Positions 45,621 to 57,490 of a stretch of DNA of 64,000 nt are shown one piece after another. This DNA is from Jaapia argillacea MUCL 33604 (lineage: Eukaryota > Basidiomycota > Agaricomycetes > Jaapiales > Jaapiaceae), in the NCBI GenBank assembly GCA_000697665.1, contig KL197737.1, forward strand, positions 208,051-272,050, given 5' to 3'. The position numbers and the translations under genes were made by a program. Each line of letters starts with the position of its first letter. Position 1 is the first letter of the stretch. The notes beneath the pieces were generated by a model, which searched no databases, was not told the origin of the DNA, and worked only from the letters and a program-made list of their open reading frames with translations.

Positions 45621-47381
45621 TCTGTTGGCAGAGATAGTACTAGAAGGGGTGCGGTAGGGACTGTGAGGGGGATACTGGGTTGAAAGTCATCATGGTTGTG
45701 TCCCTTTATAAGTCAGGGATGTCTGGTCGATGTATCTATGTACAGTGTCATTCCCATGGGTGTTCCCGTGGCTTACTGCTCGTTTAGGCGCTTCACCGTT
45801 CTAGTGGCCTTGCACTCGAGTGTTTGTCATGTGTCCCATTCACCCATCTTCTATGATTTCCTAGGTGCTGGCCTGAGCAGGCTGGGGGGAGGCTGTGCCA
45901 GAGCCTCCAGCCAATCCGATGGCAGCTTCTTCAAGTGGTGGATGGTTGGAATGGGTGGTTATGGGGGGTGTGCTATCGTAAGAGGGGGGAGGGTTTCCTG
46001 GTGTGTACTGTGGCAGGTCTGAGGTGCTGTCACAAGCTCCTAGCCAGGCATCATTTAGGGATGATAACCAGGTGGGGGGGTCTTCTGGTGGGACATTGTC
46101 ATGGGGTGTGAGATTGATGGGTATGATTTGGCCATTCCCAAAGACTATTGGTGAGGGAGGATGGGTGGGGGTATTGGTGGGCAGCTGGGGGAGGATTGGG
46201 TGTGTGTCGCAGCCAGCAGTTCAAAAAGTGTGTGGTGAGTGGGTGGGGTGAAAGAGGGTGATACTTGTCTTAAAAGGAGGGAGTATATGTCAATAGTATG
46301 TAACCGGCGTTGTTTGAACAGGGGGGGATGTGTTGGGGCGGTACTGCCATTTATGCTGCATCTAGGGTTTTTGGCAGATCAGGCACAATGCAGTATTCAC
46401 TTCTTATATATTGGGGGGTAACTATGAGAACGCCGCTGGCAGGGTTCACTCTCTTGGGGTATAAAGTGGAGGAGTTTGGTAGGCATGATTACCTACCGCT
46501 CACCCCCTACAATGCGTTCAGTCAGGTTACATGAGGTGCAGGAGTTTCTATCCAGTCTTGTGCAGTGGTTAGTGGGCATCTCTTTCTTCCAGGCCATAGC
46601 TCTGATGGTTCTGGGGAGTCACAAGAGACGTCCGACAGGGGATCATCACTTGGAGGTGGTGGTGCGCATCAAGCAGACTAGTAGTGAGACTTTGGCTGGT
46701 TGCAGGGGGCGAATGGGCCCATTTGGGGCAGTCAGTCCTGAGGGGAGGCCCCAGGCAAGACCATCTCGCCTGTCCTTAGGTGCATTGTGGGGTTTTCTTT
46801 TGGGCACACCCAGTTACTCAGTTGCCTTCATTAGGTCAGGGAGGTTTGCAGGATTCATGTTAGTCACGGTTGTCGGTTTAGCAGTAGTGTCTCGGATGAG
46901 CCACGGTTGCTTCAATTGTGGCTGTTGAGAGAGGTGGTGTCATCTGGTGCCTGTTCCCACGGTTTTATTGGTTGTGGATCTGTTGTGGTTGCAGCAGGGT
47001 GCCTTTGTTGTGCTTGGCACCTTCAGCGTCATCGTGGTTTGTGGTGGCCAGGGTGTTCTGGTTGCATTCTCTCATCTTACTCTCTAGTGGGGCAGTGACA
47101 TTGGGTTGTGGTTGTGGTAGGCTCGCACTAGTACATGTGCTGGGTCTGTGTTTTGGGGGGCAGCAGGGGGGGAGTGCGTGTGCGTGGGGGAGTTTTCTCA
47201 GTCGTTGGGGTTGTTGGTTGCTCTTCTAGGGGTGGTGTGGTGGTTATCCCATTCCTTGTTGTTATTCAACATCTCTCGGGGGGGGCCAGGTTGCTACCTG
47301 AAGGCTGAGTAGCCAGTCCTTGCCCTGCTTCTAGGCGTGGGAAAATCCGACCATGGTCGTGGTACGAGATCAAGGAGCCCC
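45621..47381 (-). other. LINE 5' untranslated region
   Basis: About 1.76 kb upstream of ORF1 up to the exact 5' boundary set by the target duplication. It is C-rich on the LINE sense strand, so G-rich on the plus strand, with many GGGG runs. No convincing frame. LINE internal promoters lie in this part; none could be pinpointed. Confidence 0.6.
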
Positions 47382-47477
47382 ATGTCTTGCATTCTCATCT
47401 CAATGTTCTACCTTCCTTCACAGGTTTACCTCTATTTTGTGCCCTGGCAGTCTTGACAACAGTGGTTAAGTGATATC
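47382..47477 (+). repeat. Tandem array remnant between two retroelements
   Basis: 96 bp of array unit (ATGTCTTGCATTCTCATCTC ... GTGATATC) left between the LINE and chromovirus B. It shows that both elements landed in the same array, about 0.1 kb apart. Confidence 0.9.
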
Positions 47478-47967
47478 TGTTACGACTTTGTGTATCTGTT
47501 TCATTTTTATCTTATCTTATCTCAGACATATCTTATCTCGGACATCTTGTCTTATCGCCTCTCTCGGACTCGTTCTATTTATACCTCGCCATCCTATTAT
47601 TAGCTCAACCTTGTCTTATACCTCCTTCGGCTGGCTACCGACCCCTTGAACCTTCCACCTTATTCCCCGTCCTTCTATCACATTCTCCTGTATTCCCTGG
47701 ATGCTATTCTTAGCGCATTCTATACCATTCCACTACATTCTCCCTTCCTGGCCCTAGTATATAAGGCGCTCTCGCCCTCCTGTATTCCTTAAGCTTGTCC
47801 ACTTGAACAATACAGCTTCTTAGCCTGTACTCTTCAACTGGTTCGCTCTCACTCGTCATCCTCTACAGCCTCAACTTGTCGTAGCCTGAGTACTCGGTAA
47901 AGCGAAGTATCCAAAGGACTTACAAGTCTTACTCGCTACCTTCGCTAACGCTAAGGCGCTCATAACA
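47478..47967 (+). repeat. Left LTR of chromovirus B
   Basis: 490 bp, TGTTACGACTTTG ... CTCATAACA, with a TATA-like CTAGTATATAAGG about 200 bp before its end, the expected promoter of the element. Confidence 0.94.
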
Positions 47968-50900
47968 CTTGGACAAGCTTTCTACACCCTACTCACCCTA
48001 CGACACCGATGCAGTCAGGATCTGTGACATCCCCCACCCTGGAGTCATATCACGTTGTCATAAACAACGAACCCCGCCCCAGCATCGTCGACACCATCGA
48101 TATTCGACCCTTATTCCTAGTACAACGCCTCGACAATAAGCAGCTTGTGTTCGTCAAACGACGAGCCACACACACCCTTTACCCCATCAGTAGACCACAA
48201 CTAGAAACCCCCGCGGCATTATCCCCCGTCGCTACCCAATACCACACACCATTCCCCAAGAAACAACGAGTCAAGAAACACTCCAAACTCGCACGTATCT
48301 TAACCATACTTCAGGCCGTCAGCAGATCACAAAACTGGCAGAAGTCAGGATCCACATCGACGCATTTCTAAGCGTGTTCCTACTCATCACCCAAGAACTC
48401 GATCAACTATACCACCAACTCAACATCGTTTCCAATGACCTCATTGCCCTCCGCGCACGAATCAATAACATCATCGAAAGAGTATGTCAACAAGCGGAAG
48501 AAGTAGAACTACTCCGCCGGCAACACATCAAACTAGTCCCCCCGCCTTCACACACTTGCCAAAATTGATCCCAACTTCATATCCCAGTATGACCAACACC
48601 ACCTTCCAGAAAAAACACACGCACCTACCTTTGCAGAACTCAAATACAGCAGATACACCAACAACGTCAAATCAAAAATCTGTTTTGACCAAACCACTGG
48701 TCTCTTCTACTACAACCAACAACCCTTCATCCTCGACGAAAGCGGCAAATTCAACCTCTTCAAAACACCTACCAAATTCCCCTTTAACCCCAATCTTCCC
48801 TCTCTCAACAAATACCTTCAAATACACCCAGAATTACTACCAAACCCTCCTTCAGTCGTCCAAACCCCGACCAGCCCAGTATCACCCCCGATCGCCTCCC
48901 CCGCCCCGCTTATCGCATCATCATCCACTCAAACCCCATGGACTAACCCCTATCAAAGAGTACCTGGAGGAGGAACCCCTCGACCCAAACCACCGTCACG
49001 GCAACCCAGCCGGCAATCTGTTGGCAGCGATCGAGGGCTACAAGAACTACGAGAAGCTGTGTCTAGAGCTGCTTCTAGAACATCTTACCAAGCTCCAGAA
49101 GCATCAGACGATGACCACTCAACCACCGAGGAAGAAGCGGAAACCCAACTCACCAACGCCCCCATCACCGAAGAACCTGAGGATTCACACTCCCCAACAC
49201 AGAACCCTCCAACCCAGCAAACCTATTCTGAAGAAACAGCCCCCATCCACAACACACCCCCCCCCAATCCACCTAGCTACCCTGTATATACCCCAACTCC
49301 CCAACCCCAAGTCCCTCCTGTTCTGCCGCCACCTCCACCACCTCCATCGCTCCCACCTGGACCCCCCGTTAACGTCATGTCCGGCACTGCCAACAAGGGA
49401 CCTAAACTCGCCCCGCCATCAGTCTTCACCGGCGATCGCCGGCGAACTGACAAATTCGTTCAGGAAGTTAAACTTAACATCGGAGCCAACCCCAATGACT
49501 TCAAAAACGAATGGGCCAAGATTGCATACACCCTCTCCTTCATGAAGGAGGGCACTGCGGGCTCCTGGGCAATGAAATACATTGAGGACTACGAGAAACC
49601 CACCGGTCCCTATCCAAAGCCGACGGAAGCAAAGACTCATGGGATGAATTTATCACTCACATCAAGGACACGTTCAAGGAGCTGGACAAGGGAGGAACCA
49701 CCCGAATGCAAATCCAGAACTTACAACAGGGGAGATCCTCTGTCGACGATTATGTCGCCAAATTCGAGGATCTAGCCCGCTACACAGAGTTTAACGACGC
49801 CGCTCTACTTGAATACTTCAAGAAGGGACTCAATTGGGACATCCTCCGCGCCATCATCCACCTTCCCACCCCGCCATCCAATTACGCCAACTTTAAGGCT
49901 GCCACCATCCAAGAAGACCTACTCCGACAAAAAGCCACAGCGGAAAAATCCTGGAGATTCTGATCGGTCAAACCTATCTACCCTGATGACCCCACCCCTT
50001 GCTACCAACGCCCCTACCAATCGGAAGGCATCTCCATGGACATAGATGCCACCCGCTTCAGAAGAAATCGACGCACCGGACAGTTCAGGTGACTGGACGA
50101 TCAAGAACGCAAGAAGTTAAGGGACACTAACGCATGCTTCTACTGCAGGAAACCCAGACACTTCTCCCGCAACTTTCCTGACAAGCGAAAGAAACCCTTC
50201 AAAAAACACTTCCAAGCGAGAGTCGTCAAAGTAGGGGAAGAAACGGAAGAGGGACAAAGGGATGTGGGAAAAGAGATCAGGAATCTCTTACAGGACACGG
50301 CGGAGGATAACAGATGGGAAGTGGTACAAACAGTAAAAGAGGAGTTTGCTAAATTGGGTTTTTAAACCACCTTCCGCCTGTGGCGAATGAGAAGGTTAAA
50401 CGAGATTCCTTTAATTGATACCAAATCTTGGATACCCCTGAATCATTATCTGTTTCCACTCTTAAAAATTCGGGAACCCCATCCCTACGTATCCAGATCG
50501 AACTTATTGGAAGGAATTGAACCACCACCACCGAAGCCCTAATCGACAGTGGGGCCACTGGAAACTTAATCAGCTACGAATACGCTATCAACAAACAAAT
50601 GAACCTCCGGAAATTGCCAACCCAAATCCCAGTTCACAACGTCGACGATTCCGAAAACGCAAACAGAGAGATCTGCTACTACGTCGAGCTAGGAGTTCGA
50701 ATCCACGGACAAGACGAAGGGACCCACACGGAAGACAACCAATTCTACATGACCAACATAGGAAAAGAAAATGTCATACTCGGGAGCGATTGGTTACTAG
50801 AGTATAACCCTGAAATAGACTGGCAAACCTACACTCTCAATCTCAGCTGATGCCCAGACACGTGCTGAATCCAACAAGGACCCATCTCCGCGCGAGCCAA

Positions 50901-53900
50901 ACCGGTCCCGAAAACCCAAAACTGCGACACGGAACCCATCATGATCGAGAAAACTAGAACCCAAATACGGAAACATAAGAAACAGAAAACGCTCCCCACC
51001 AAGTCATGGACCACAGATGAAACCACAAACCCAGACCAGGAAATACGACCATGGACCTATCAAGGAATCAAAGTACATCAGGCACTAATGGGAAATCCAT
51101 TACCCGAAGACGATGAAGACCCGGAAGAAGAAGAACATCCCATCATCATTGCGGCAAGGGCCCACGGAAACAAATCCATCGAACTAGCAGAGAAAGCGGC
51201 TCGGGGACAGAAAGAAAAAACCCTAGAAGAAATGGTACCTAAGGAATACTGGAGATACAGGAAGGTCTTCGAGAAAAAGGCATCAGAACGCTTCCCGATA
51301 AAATGTCCATGGGATCACATGATAGAACTAAAGGAAGGATGGAAGCCCATCAACTGTAAAACCTATCCCCTATCCCTGGCCGAACAAAAGGAACTCAACG
51401 CATTCCTAGAAGAACAATTGGAAAAGAAGTACATTCGACCATCGAAATCCCAGCTTTCCTCCCCCTTCTTCTTGGTAAAGAAGAAAGACGGAAAACTCCG
51501 ACCAACCCAGGACTACAGGTACCTGAATTCAATGACCATCAAGAACACCTACCTGATACCTCTCATCTCCGAGCTCATTGACAAACTAAAAGGAGCCAAA
51601 ATCTACTCGAAGCTGGACCTACGATGGGGATATAACAACGTAAGGATCAAGGAAGGGGACGAATGGAAGGCAGCCTTCAAAACCAACCAAGGGCTATACG
51701 AACCACAAGTTATGTTCTTCGGGTTAACTAACTCACCGGCAACCTTCCAGACAATGATGAACAAACTATTCAAAGATCTGATCGACGAAGGACACGTCAT
51801 AGTATACTTGGACAACATCCTGATCTTCACCCGAGATATGACAAAACACCGGGAAGTACTCCATCGAGTAATGAAGGTTCTGGAAGAAAACGACCTCTTC
51901 TTAAAACCAGAGAAATGCACATTCAAAGTCCCCAAAATTGAATACCTAGGCCTAATGGTCTCCCACAACCTAGTGGAAATGGACCCAGTTAAAGTCGCTG
52001 GAATCATGGAGTGGCCCGAACCCAAAAAGGTCAAGGAAGTCCAGTCCTTCCTAGGATTCTGCAATTTCTACCAATGATTCATTCGCGACTTCTCAAAGAT
52101 AGCCAAACCGCTATTCGAGCTAATGAAGAAGGAACACGAATGGAGCTGGACCGCCAGGTGCCAAGAAGCGTTCGACAAACTAAAGGCAGCATTCACATCA
52201 TCCCCCACACTGGTAACACCGGACACCACGAAACCATTTCAAATCGAGTGCGACACATCCGATTACGCAACGGGCGCGGTTCTCACACAACTGGAGGACG
52301 ATGGGAAGTGGCACCCCATAGCATATTTGTCAAAATCCCTGTCAGATGCAGAAAGAAATTACGACATCTACAACAAGGAGCTACTTGCGATCATTCGCTC
52401 CTTGGAAGCATGGCGACACTACCTGGAAGGATGTACCCACCAGATCAAGATCTACACCAACCACAAAAATCTGGAATACTTCCAAAATGCCCAGAAGCTG
52501 AGCCAACGACAGGCAAGATGGGCCCAGTTCCTAATGCAATTTGACTTCAAACTAATACACAAACCAGGGAAATCAAACAAGTCCGACGGTCTTTCGAGAT
52601 GACAAGACCATAAGGAGGGGGTGGATGCCGACAATCAGGACAGAATACTATTAGGTCCGCAACTTTTCACAAAACGGATCAATATCACGGGACGAGGAAC
52701 CACGTCGACACACTCCCCCATCGTCGCACGACATATTCGACTAGCAATACGAAACGCAATAACAACAAGGCCTGAAGAACAGGTCCAGATAATAGGAGAT
52801 TCAGACCTAAAAAGAGAGATCGAAAAGAATAATGAACTGGACGAATCAGTAGCGGCTGCACTAAACTCCATTCGCACACAAGGACCACGGTCACTTGCCA
52901 AAGGACTAGAAGAATGGAACCAGGAAGATGGACTGATCCTCTACTGAGGAAAGATATACGTCCCCAAAAATACAGACCTATGACGAAAAGTCGTAAAACC
53001 GTGCCACGACCCCACCCTAATGGGACATCCGGGAAGGTACAAAACCCTAGAAATCGTACAATGAGACTACTGGTGGCCTGGCATGTCGGTATTTGTCAAG
53101 AACTATGTCGAAGGATGCACGACGTGCCAATCCATCAAACCAAACAACAAGCCGACACAAGAACTGTTACATCCAACAGAAATCCCAACGCGACCCTTCG
53201 AAATTGTGACACAGGATTTCATCACAGGCATCCCAGAAGTAGACGGGTTTGACGCCATCCACGTCCTCACCGACCATTTTACCAAAACAGTAATATTCAC
53301 ACCCTGCAACAAGACTATAGATGCCGATGGAACAGCAAAAATCCTCATTGAAGGCGCGTTCAGACAGTATGGACTACTGGACAAAATGATATCAGATAGG
53401 GGACCCCAATTCACGTCCCAAGTGCTCCGCACCATATTCAGTCGACTCGACATCAAATCGGCACTAAGCACGGGGTACCACCCAGAAACCGACGGAGCTA
53501 CTGAAAGAGTCAACCAGGAACTAGAAATATTCCTCTGAGCATATTGTAACCGGGCCCAAAACAATTGGCCCTCGCTCCTATTCGCCGCCGAACTGTCCCA
53601 CAATACACACATACACTCCGCAACCAAGAAAACACCATTCGAACTCATGCACAGATACCAAGCGAAGGTAAAACCTTCGTTCAAACCCACGCCCAACGTC
53701 CCAGCGGCCGAACAACAGCTGGAAGAACTCAAGAGGTCAAGAGAAGAAGCCAAAGCGTGCCTTAAATTGGCAGCCAAAGCAATGAAGAACCAACACGACA
53801 AATACAGAACGAAAGGACCCAACTTCAAAATCAGAGATTCGGTTTGGCTAGAAGGAAAGAACGTCAAAACAGAATATCCCAGTGCCAAACAATCCCCAAA

Positions 53901-54516
53901 CGACACGGTCCCTTCGAAATAGAAACCATCATCGGATCTGGAGCCTACCGACTTAAGTTACCTAAGACATGGAGGATACATCCAGTCTTCCATGCAGGAC
54001 TATTAACCCCATACAAAGAAACCACGGAGCACGGCATAAATTACCTGAGACCGGTACCAGACTTGATCACTGGAGAAGAGGAATTCGAAGTAGAGGAAGT
54101 CATCAAATCTAAGTACGCGGGAAGAGGGAAAAAAGCTGTCAAATATCTGGTGTGCTGGAAAGGATACCCAGACTCAGAAAATACCTGGGAAGACATGAAA
54201 AACCTCCGAAACTCATCAGAACTGGTGAAAGCCTTCCATCAGAAACACCCCAAATCCCCCAAACCGGTGAAACTAGCATTTGCATTACTCAAAATACCTG
54301 AAGAAGAATGGACCCAACTCTGGATAGACATTGCTGCTAGATGTGCAGCAACAGAAAGCCTCCCGAATCATCCAGAATATATGGCAAAAAGGCCTGATCC
54401 TACGAGTATAAAAGCACACCTCGCGAAACTACGAAAGTCCATCCCTCAGCGAATACTCCAACAACTCAAACCACCCCTCTCACCTAACCAGCACCAACCC
54501 TCTCCGCGTTATCAGA

Positions 54517-55940
54517 ATGATCACCGCCGCTATCCTCCACACTCTCACCGTCGTCATCACCCCCAGCATCCACCTCCCTTCCCCCCCGGCCTTCCACATC
54601 ACCACCGACAACAAGGTGATGATGCATGAGCACATCGAGTATTGCAAGTGCTGGCTCGTATCTAATATCCTCGCCCAGGCCAAGCTGGTCAACACCGAGA
54701 ACTGGATTCTCGAACAGAAACATGACCAGTTGGAAGAGATACGCGTGCGCATGGGATGCCCCTGCGCCCTGGATTTCTTCGAACTGGACAAACCTGTCCA
54801 AAAACAAACTCACCCCATGTTCCCCATCCCCATCATCACCATCAACCAGCCCCCCCATCCTCACCCCCCTCAACTACGTCAAAACCGACCCATACAGCCT
54901 GGGCGCGATCATCCCCCGCCTCCGGTCCAATGGCATGATATACAAGGTCCAGGACACGTTTGGTCCTGTCCACACCCCCATAAAAGAACCACTGCACAGC
55001 CCATCTTACCACCCCGAAACACCCAGACACTCCCCCCACCCGTCTGATTACCAACCACTCGACGCCATGGACGTCGACTGGGAACACCACACCGATTCCG
55101 CATCCCCGCCACCAATCCCCAGCAACACCTCCGATGACTCCCTCCCCTTGTTGCACCCCCTGTCCTCCACAATGTCATCCGAACCAGTATACACACCCCA
55201 TCGCCTTCATCTGCACCATCGTCGGACAGACGCCCCTCCCACCAAGTCCGCTACTCCACACCAAGCCTAAACAGCAGATGGAAACCCGAAGGGGGAGAGC
55301 ACGAGTGGCCCCCAGCTGGTTTAGCCGACTTGGAGGAAATTTGGCCCAACCTCGTCAGCGCCATTGAGGAGTGGGGATCCAGCTCCAGGACCTCCTTCCC
55401 ATCCCCCTCGACCAACAACCTTTGGGCCAACTGTCCCCCCCGCTATCTCACCACCGACGACTCCCACTACCACCATAAAACCAAGTGCTGGAATTGTCAC
55501 AAATGAGGACACCTTGCACACTCGTGCCCCGCCAATCGCCAACCTCGTAAGAAGCAATCTGTTTCCCGTCGTTTCCCCCCTGCTCATGATATTTCCAGCC
55601 CTCTACTCCCGACCCCTTGGCAAATACTCCCGGTTTCACCCATACCGTGGCCAACCCCAATCTCAGCACGAGCTGTCAACGAGGAGCTCCAACACCACAA
55701 CTATGTTGAGGGGAACATACGGAGATGCAAATTCGAATTGGACAGCGCTCGATGGGCATGGATCCATTGGTTGGAACAAGGAAAACAACTTGCTCTCGCT
55801 GCAACTCCCACATCCCCGTCCCCCGCATCACTTTACCCTGACGCCGTTGCATGGCAACAATTCCTAAACCAACAAATCCTCGAGACCGACTGGAACCATG
55901 GTAAGGGATTGGGCGAAGGTTTGGGACAAACCTCGGCGTA
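54517..55940 (+). other. Additional 3' coding-like part of chromovirus B
   Basis: Between the chromodomain and the right LTR lie about 1.4 kb with coding character. The front encodes a helix-like segment (NKVMMHEHIEYCKCWLVSNI, EQKHDQLEEIRVRMG), then Pro/Ser-rich stretches, then a second zinc-knuckle-like motif around 55,480-55,530 (KCWNCHK...GH). Standard Ty3 elements end with integrase, so this is an accessory part. It is broken; its role is unknown. Confidence 0.5.
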
Positions 55941-55953
55941 GAAGAGGGGATGG

Positions 55954-56443
55954 TGTTACGACTTTGTATATCTGTTTCATTTTTATCTTATCTTATCTCG
56001 GACATATCTTATCTCGGACATCTTGTCTTATCGCCTCTCTCAGACTCGTTCTATTTATACCTCGCCATCCTATTATTAGCTCAACCTTGTCTTATACCTC
56101 CTTTGGCTGGCTACCAACCCCTTGAACCTTCCACCTTATTCCCCGTCCTTCTATCACATTCTCCTGTATTCCCTGGATGCTATTCTTAGCGCATTCTATA
56201 CCATTCCACTACATTCTCCCTTCCTGGCCCTAGTATATAAGGTGCTCTCGCCCTCCTGTATTCCTTAAGCTTGTCCACTTGAACAATACAGCTTCTTAGC
56301 CTGTACCCTTCAACTGGTTCGCTCTCGCTCATCATCCTCTACAGCCTCAACTTGTCGTAGCCTGAGTACTCGGTAAAGTGAAGTATCCAAAGGACTTACA
56401 AGTCTTACTCGCTACCTTCGCTAACGCTAAGGCGCTCGTAACA
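55954..56443 (+). repeat. Right LTR of chromovirus B
   Basis: 490 bp, TGTTACGACTTTG ... CTCGTAACA, the same length as the left copy, followed by the target duplication ATATC and the resumed tandem array. Confidence 0.94.
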
Positions 56444-57490
56444 ATATCAATGGCTTGCTATACATTGAGCTGCCATTACTATTTGCTGGTGCTTCACTGG
56501 ATGAGTTCTTCTCTCACAACATCCTTACAACTTGTGTACCACCATCATATTACTTATATCTTGCATTCTCATCTCAACTTTCTATCTTCTCTCTTAGGTT
56601 TACCCCTATTTGGTGCCCTGGCAGTCTCGACAACAGTAGTTGAGCAATATTGATAGCTTGCTGTATGTTAAGCTGTCATTATTATCTGTGGGTGCTTCAC
56701 TGATAAAGTGCTTCTCTCACAACATCCTTACATCTTATGTATCACCATTATGTTGCTTATATCTTGTATTCTCATCTCAAATTTCTACCTTCTCTCTCAG
56801 GTTTACCCCTATTTGGTGCCCTGGCAGTCTCAACAACAGCAGTTGAGTGATATCAATGGCTTGCTGTACATTGAACTGCCATTACTATTTGCTGGTGCTT
56901 CCCTGGGTGAGTGCTTCTCTCACAACATCCTTACATTTTGTATACCACCATCATGTTACTTATGTCTTGCATTCTCATCTCAAATTTCTACCTTCCCTCT
57001 CGGATTTACCTCTATTTTGTGCCCTGGCAGTCTCAACAACAGTGATTGAGCGATATCAATGGCTTGCTGTATATTGAGCTGTCATTATTATTTGCTGGTG
57101 CTTCACTGGTACAGTGATTCTCTCACAACATCCTTACATCTTGTGTACCACCATCATGTCACTTATGTCTTGCATTCTCATCTCAAATTTCTACCTTCTC
57201 TCTCAGGTTTACCCTTATTTGGTGCCCTGGCAGTCCTGACAACAGCAGTTGAGTGATATCAATAGCTTGCTGTACATTAAGCTGCCATTATTATTTGTGG
57301 GTGCTTCACTGGGTCAGTGCTTCTCTCACAACATCCTTACATCTCGTGTACCACCATCATGTTACTTATGTCTTGCATTCTTATCTCAAATTTCTACTTT
57401 CCCTCTCAGGTTTACCCCTATTTGGTGCCCTGGCAGTCTCGACAATAGTAGTTGAGTGATATCAATGGCTCGCTGTATATTGAGCTGTTG
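56444..57490 (+). repeat. Tandem array of ~203-bp units, right block
   Basis: Five further units (landmarks near 56,446, 56,648, 56,848, 57,050, 57,254 and a final partial at 57,456) with the same exon-like core and flanking splice-like signals. One unit reads YPYLVPWQSQQQQLSDING and LLYIELPLLFAGASLG without a stop. The array ends at 57,490, where the sequence changes to unique AT-rich DNA. Confidence 0.88.

Larger units (their letters stand above)
37911..47381 (-). mobile_element. Tad-like LINE, near full length
   Basis: A non-LTR retrotransposon of 9,471 bp lying in reverse. Its 3' tail is A-rich (minus strand, ending at 37,911). A perfect 7-bp target duplication ATGTCTT flanks it (37,904-37,910 and 47,382-47,388), and the tandem array continues on either side. 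ORF1 encodes a gag-like protein with a zinc knuckle. ORF2 has an APE-type endonuclease, reverse transcriptase, RNase H and a C-terminal zinc finger, the order of Tad1/I-group elements. Both ORFs are broken, mainly by stops. Confidence 0.9.
47478..56443 (+). mobile_element. LTR element B, Ty3 chromovirus
   Basis: 8,966 bp with 490-bp LTRs and a perfect 5-bp target duplication ATATC (47,473-47,477 and 56,444-56,448). A purine tract (AGAAGAGGGGATGG) precedes the right LTR. Parts in order: gag about 48.0-50.3 kb with a zinc knuckle near 50.15 kb; protease about 50.53-50.85 kb (LIDSGATGN); reverse transcriptase about 51.2-52.07 kb (YLDNILIFT); RNase H about 52.1-52.6 kb; integrase about 52.95-53.9 kb; chromodomain about 54.09-54.26 kb (YLVCWKGYPDSENTWE), which defines the chromovirus branch; then an additional 3' coding-like part. 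It is broken at several places. The LTRs differ at about 11 of 490 sites, all transitions, pointing to a fairly recent insertion, younger than element A. Confidence 0.93.

Noticed and set aside
56378-57459. Apparent series of 60-110 codon genes in the tandem array
   Set aside because: They repeat with the 203-bp period and cross the donor-like and acceptor-like sites. They are repeat copies, not separate genes.
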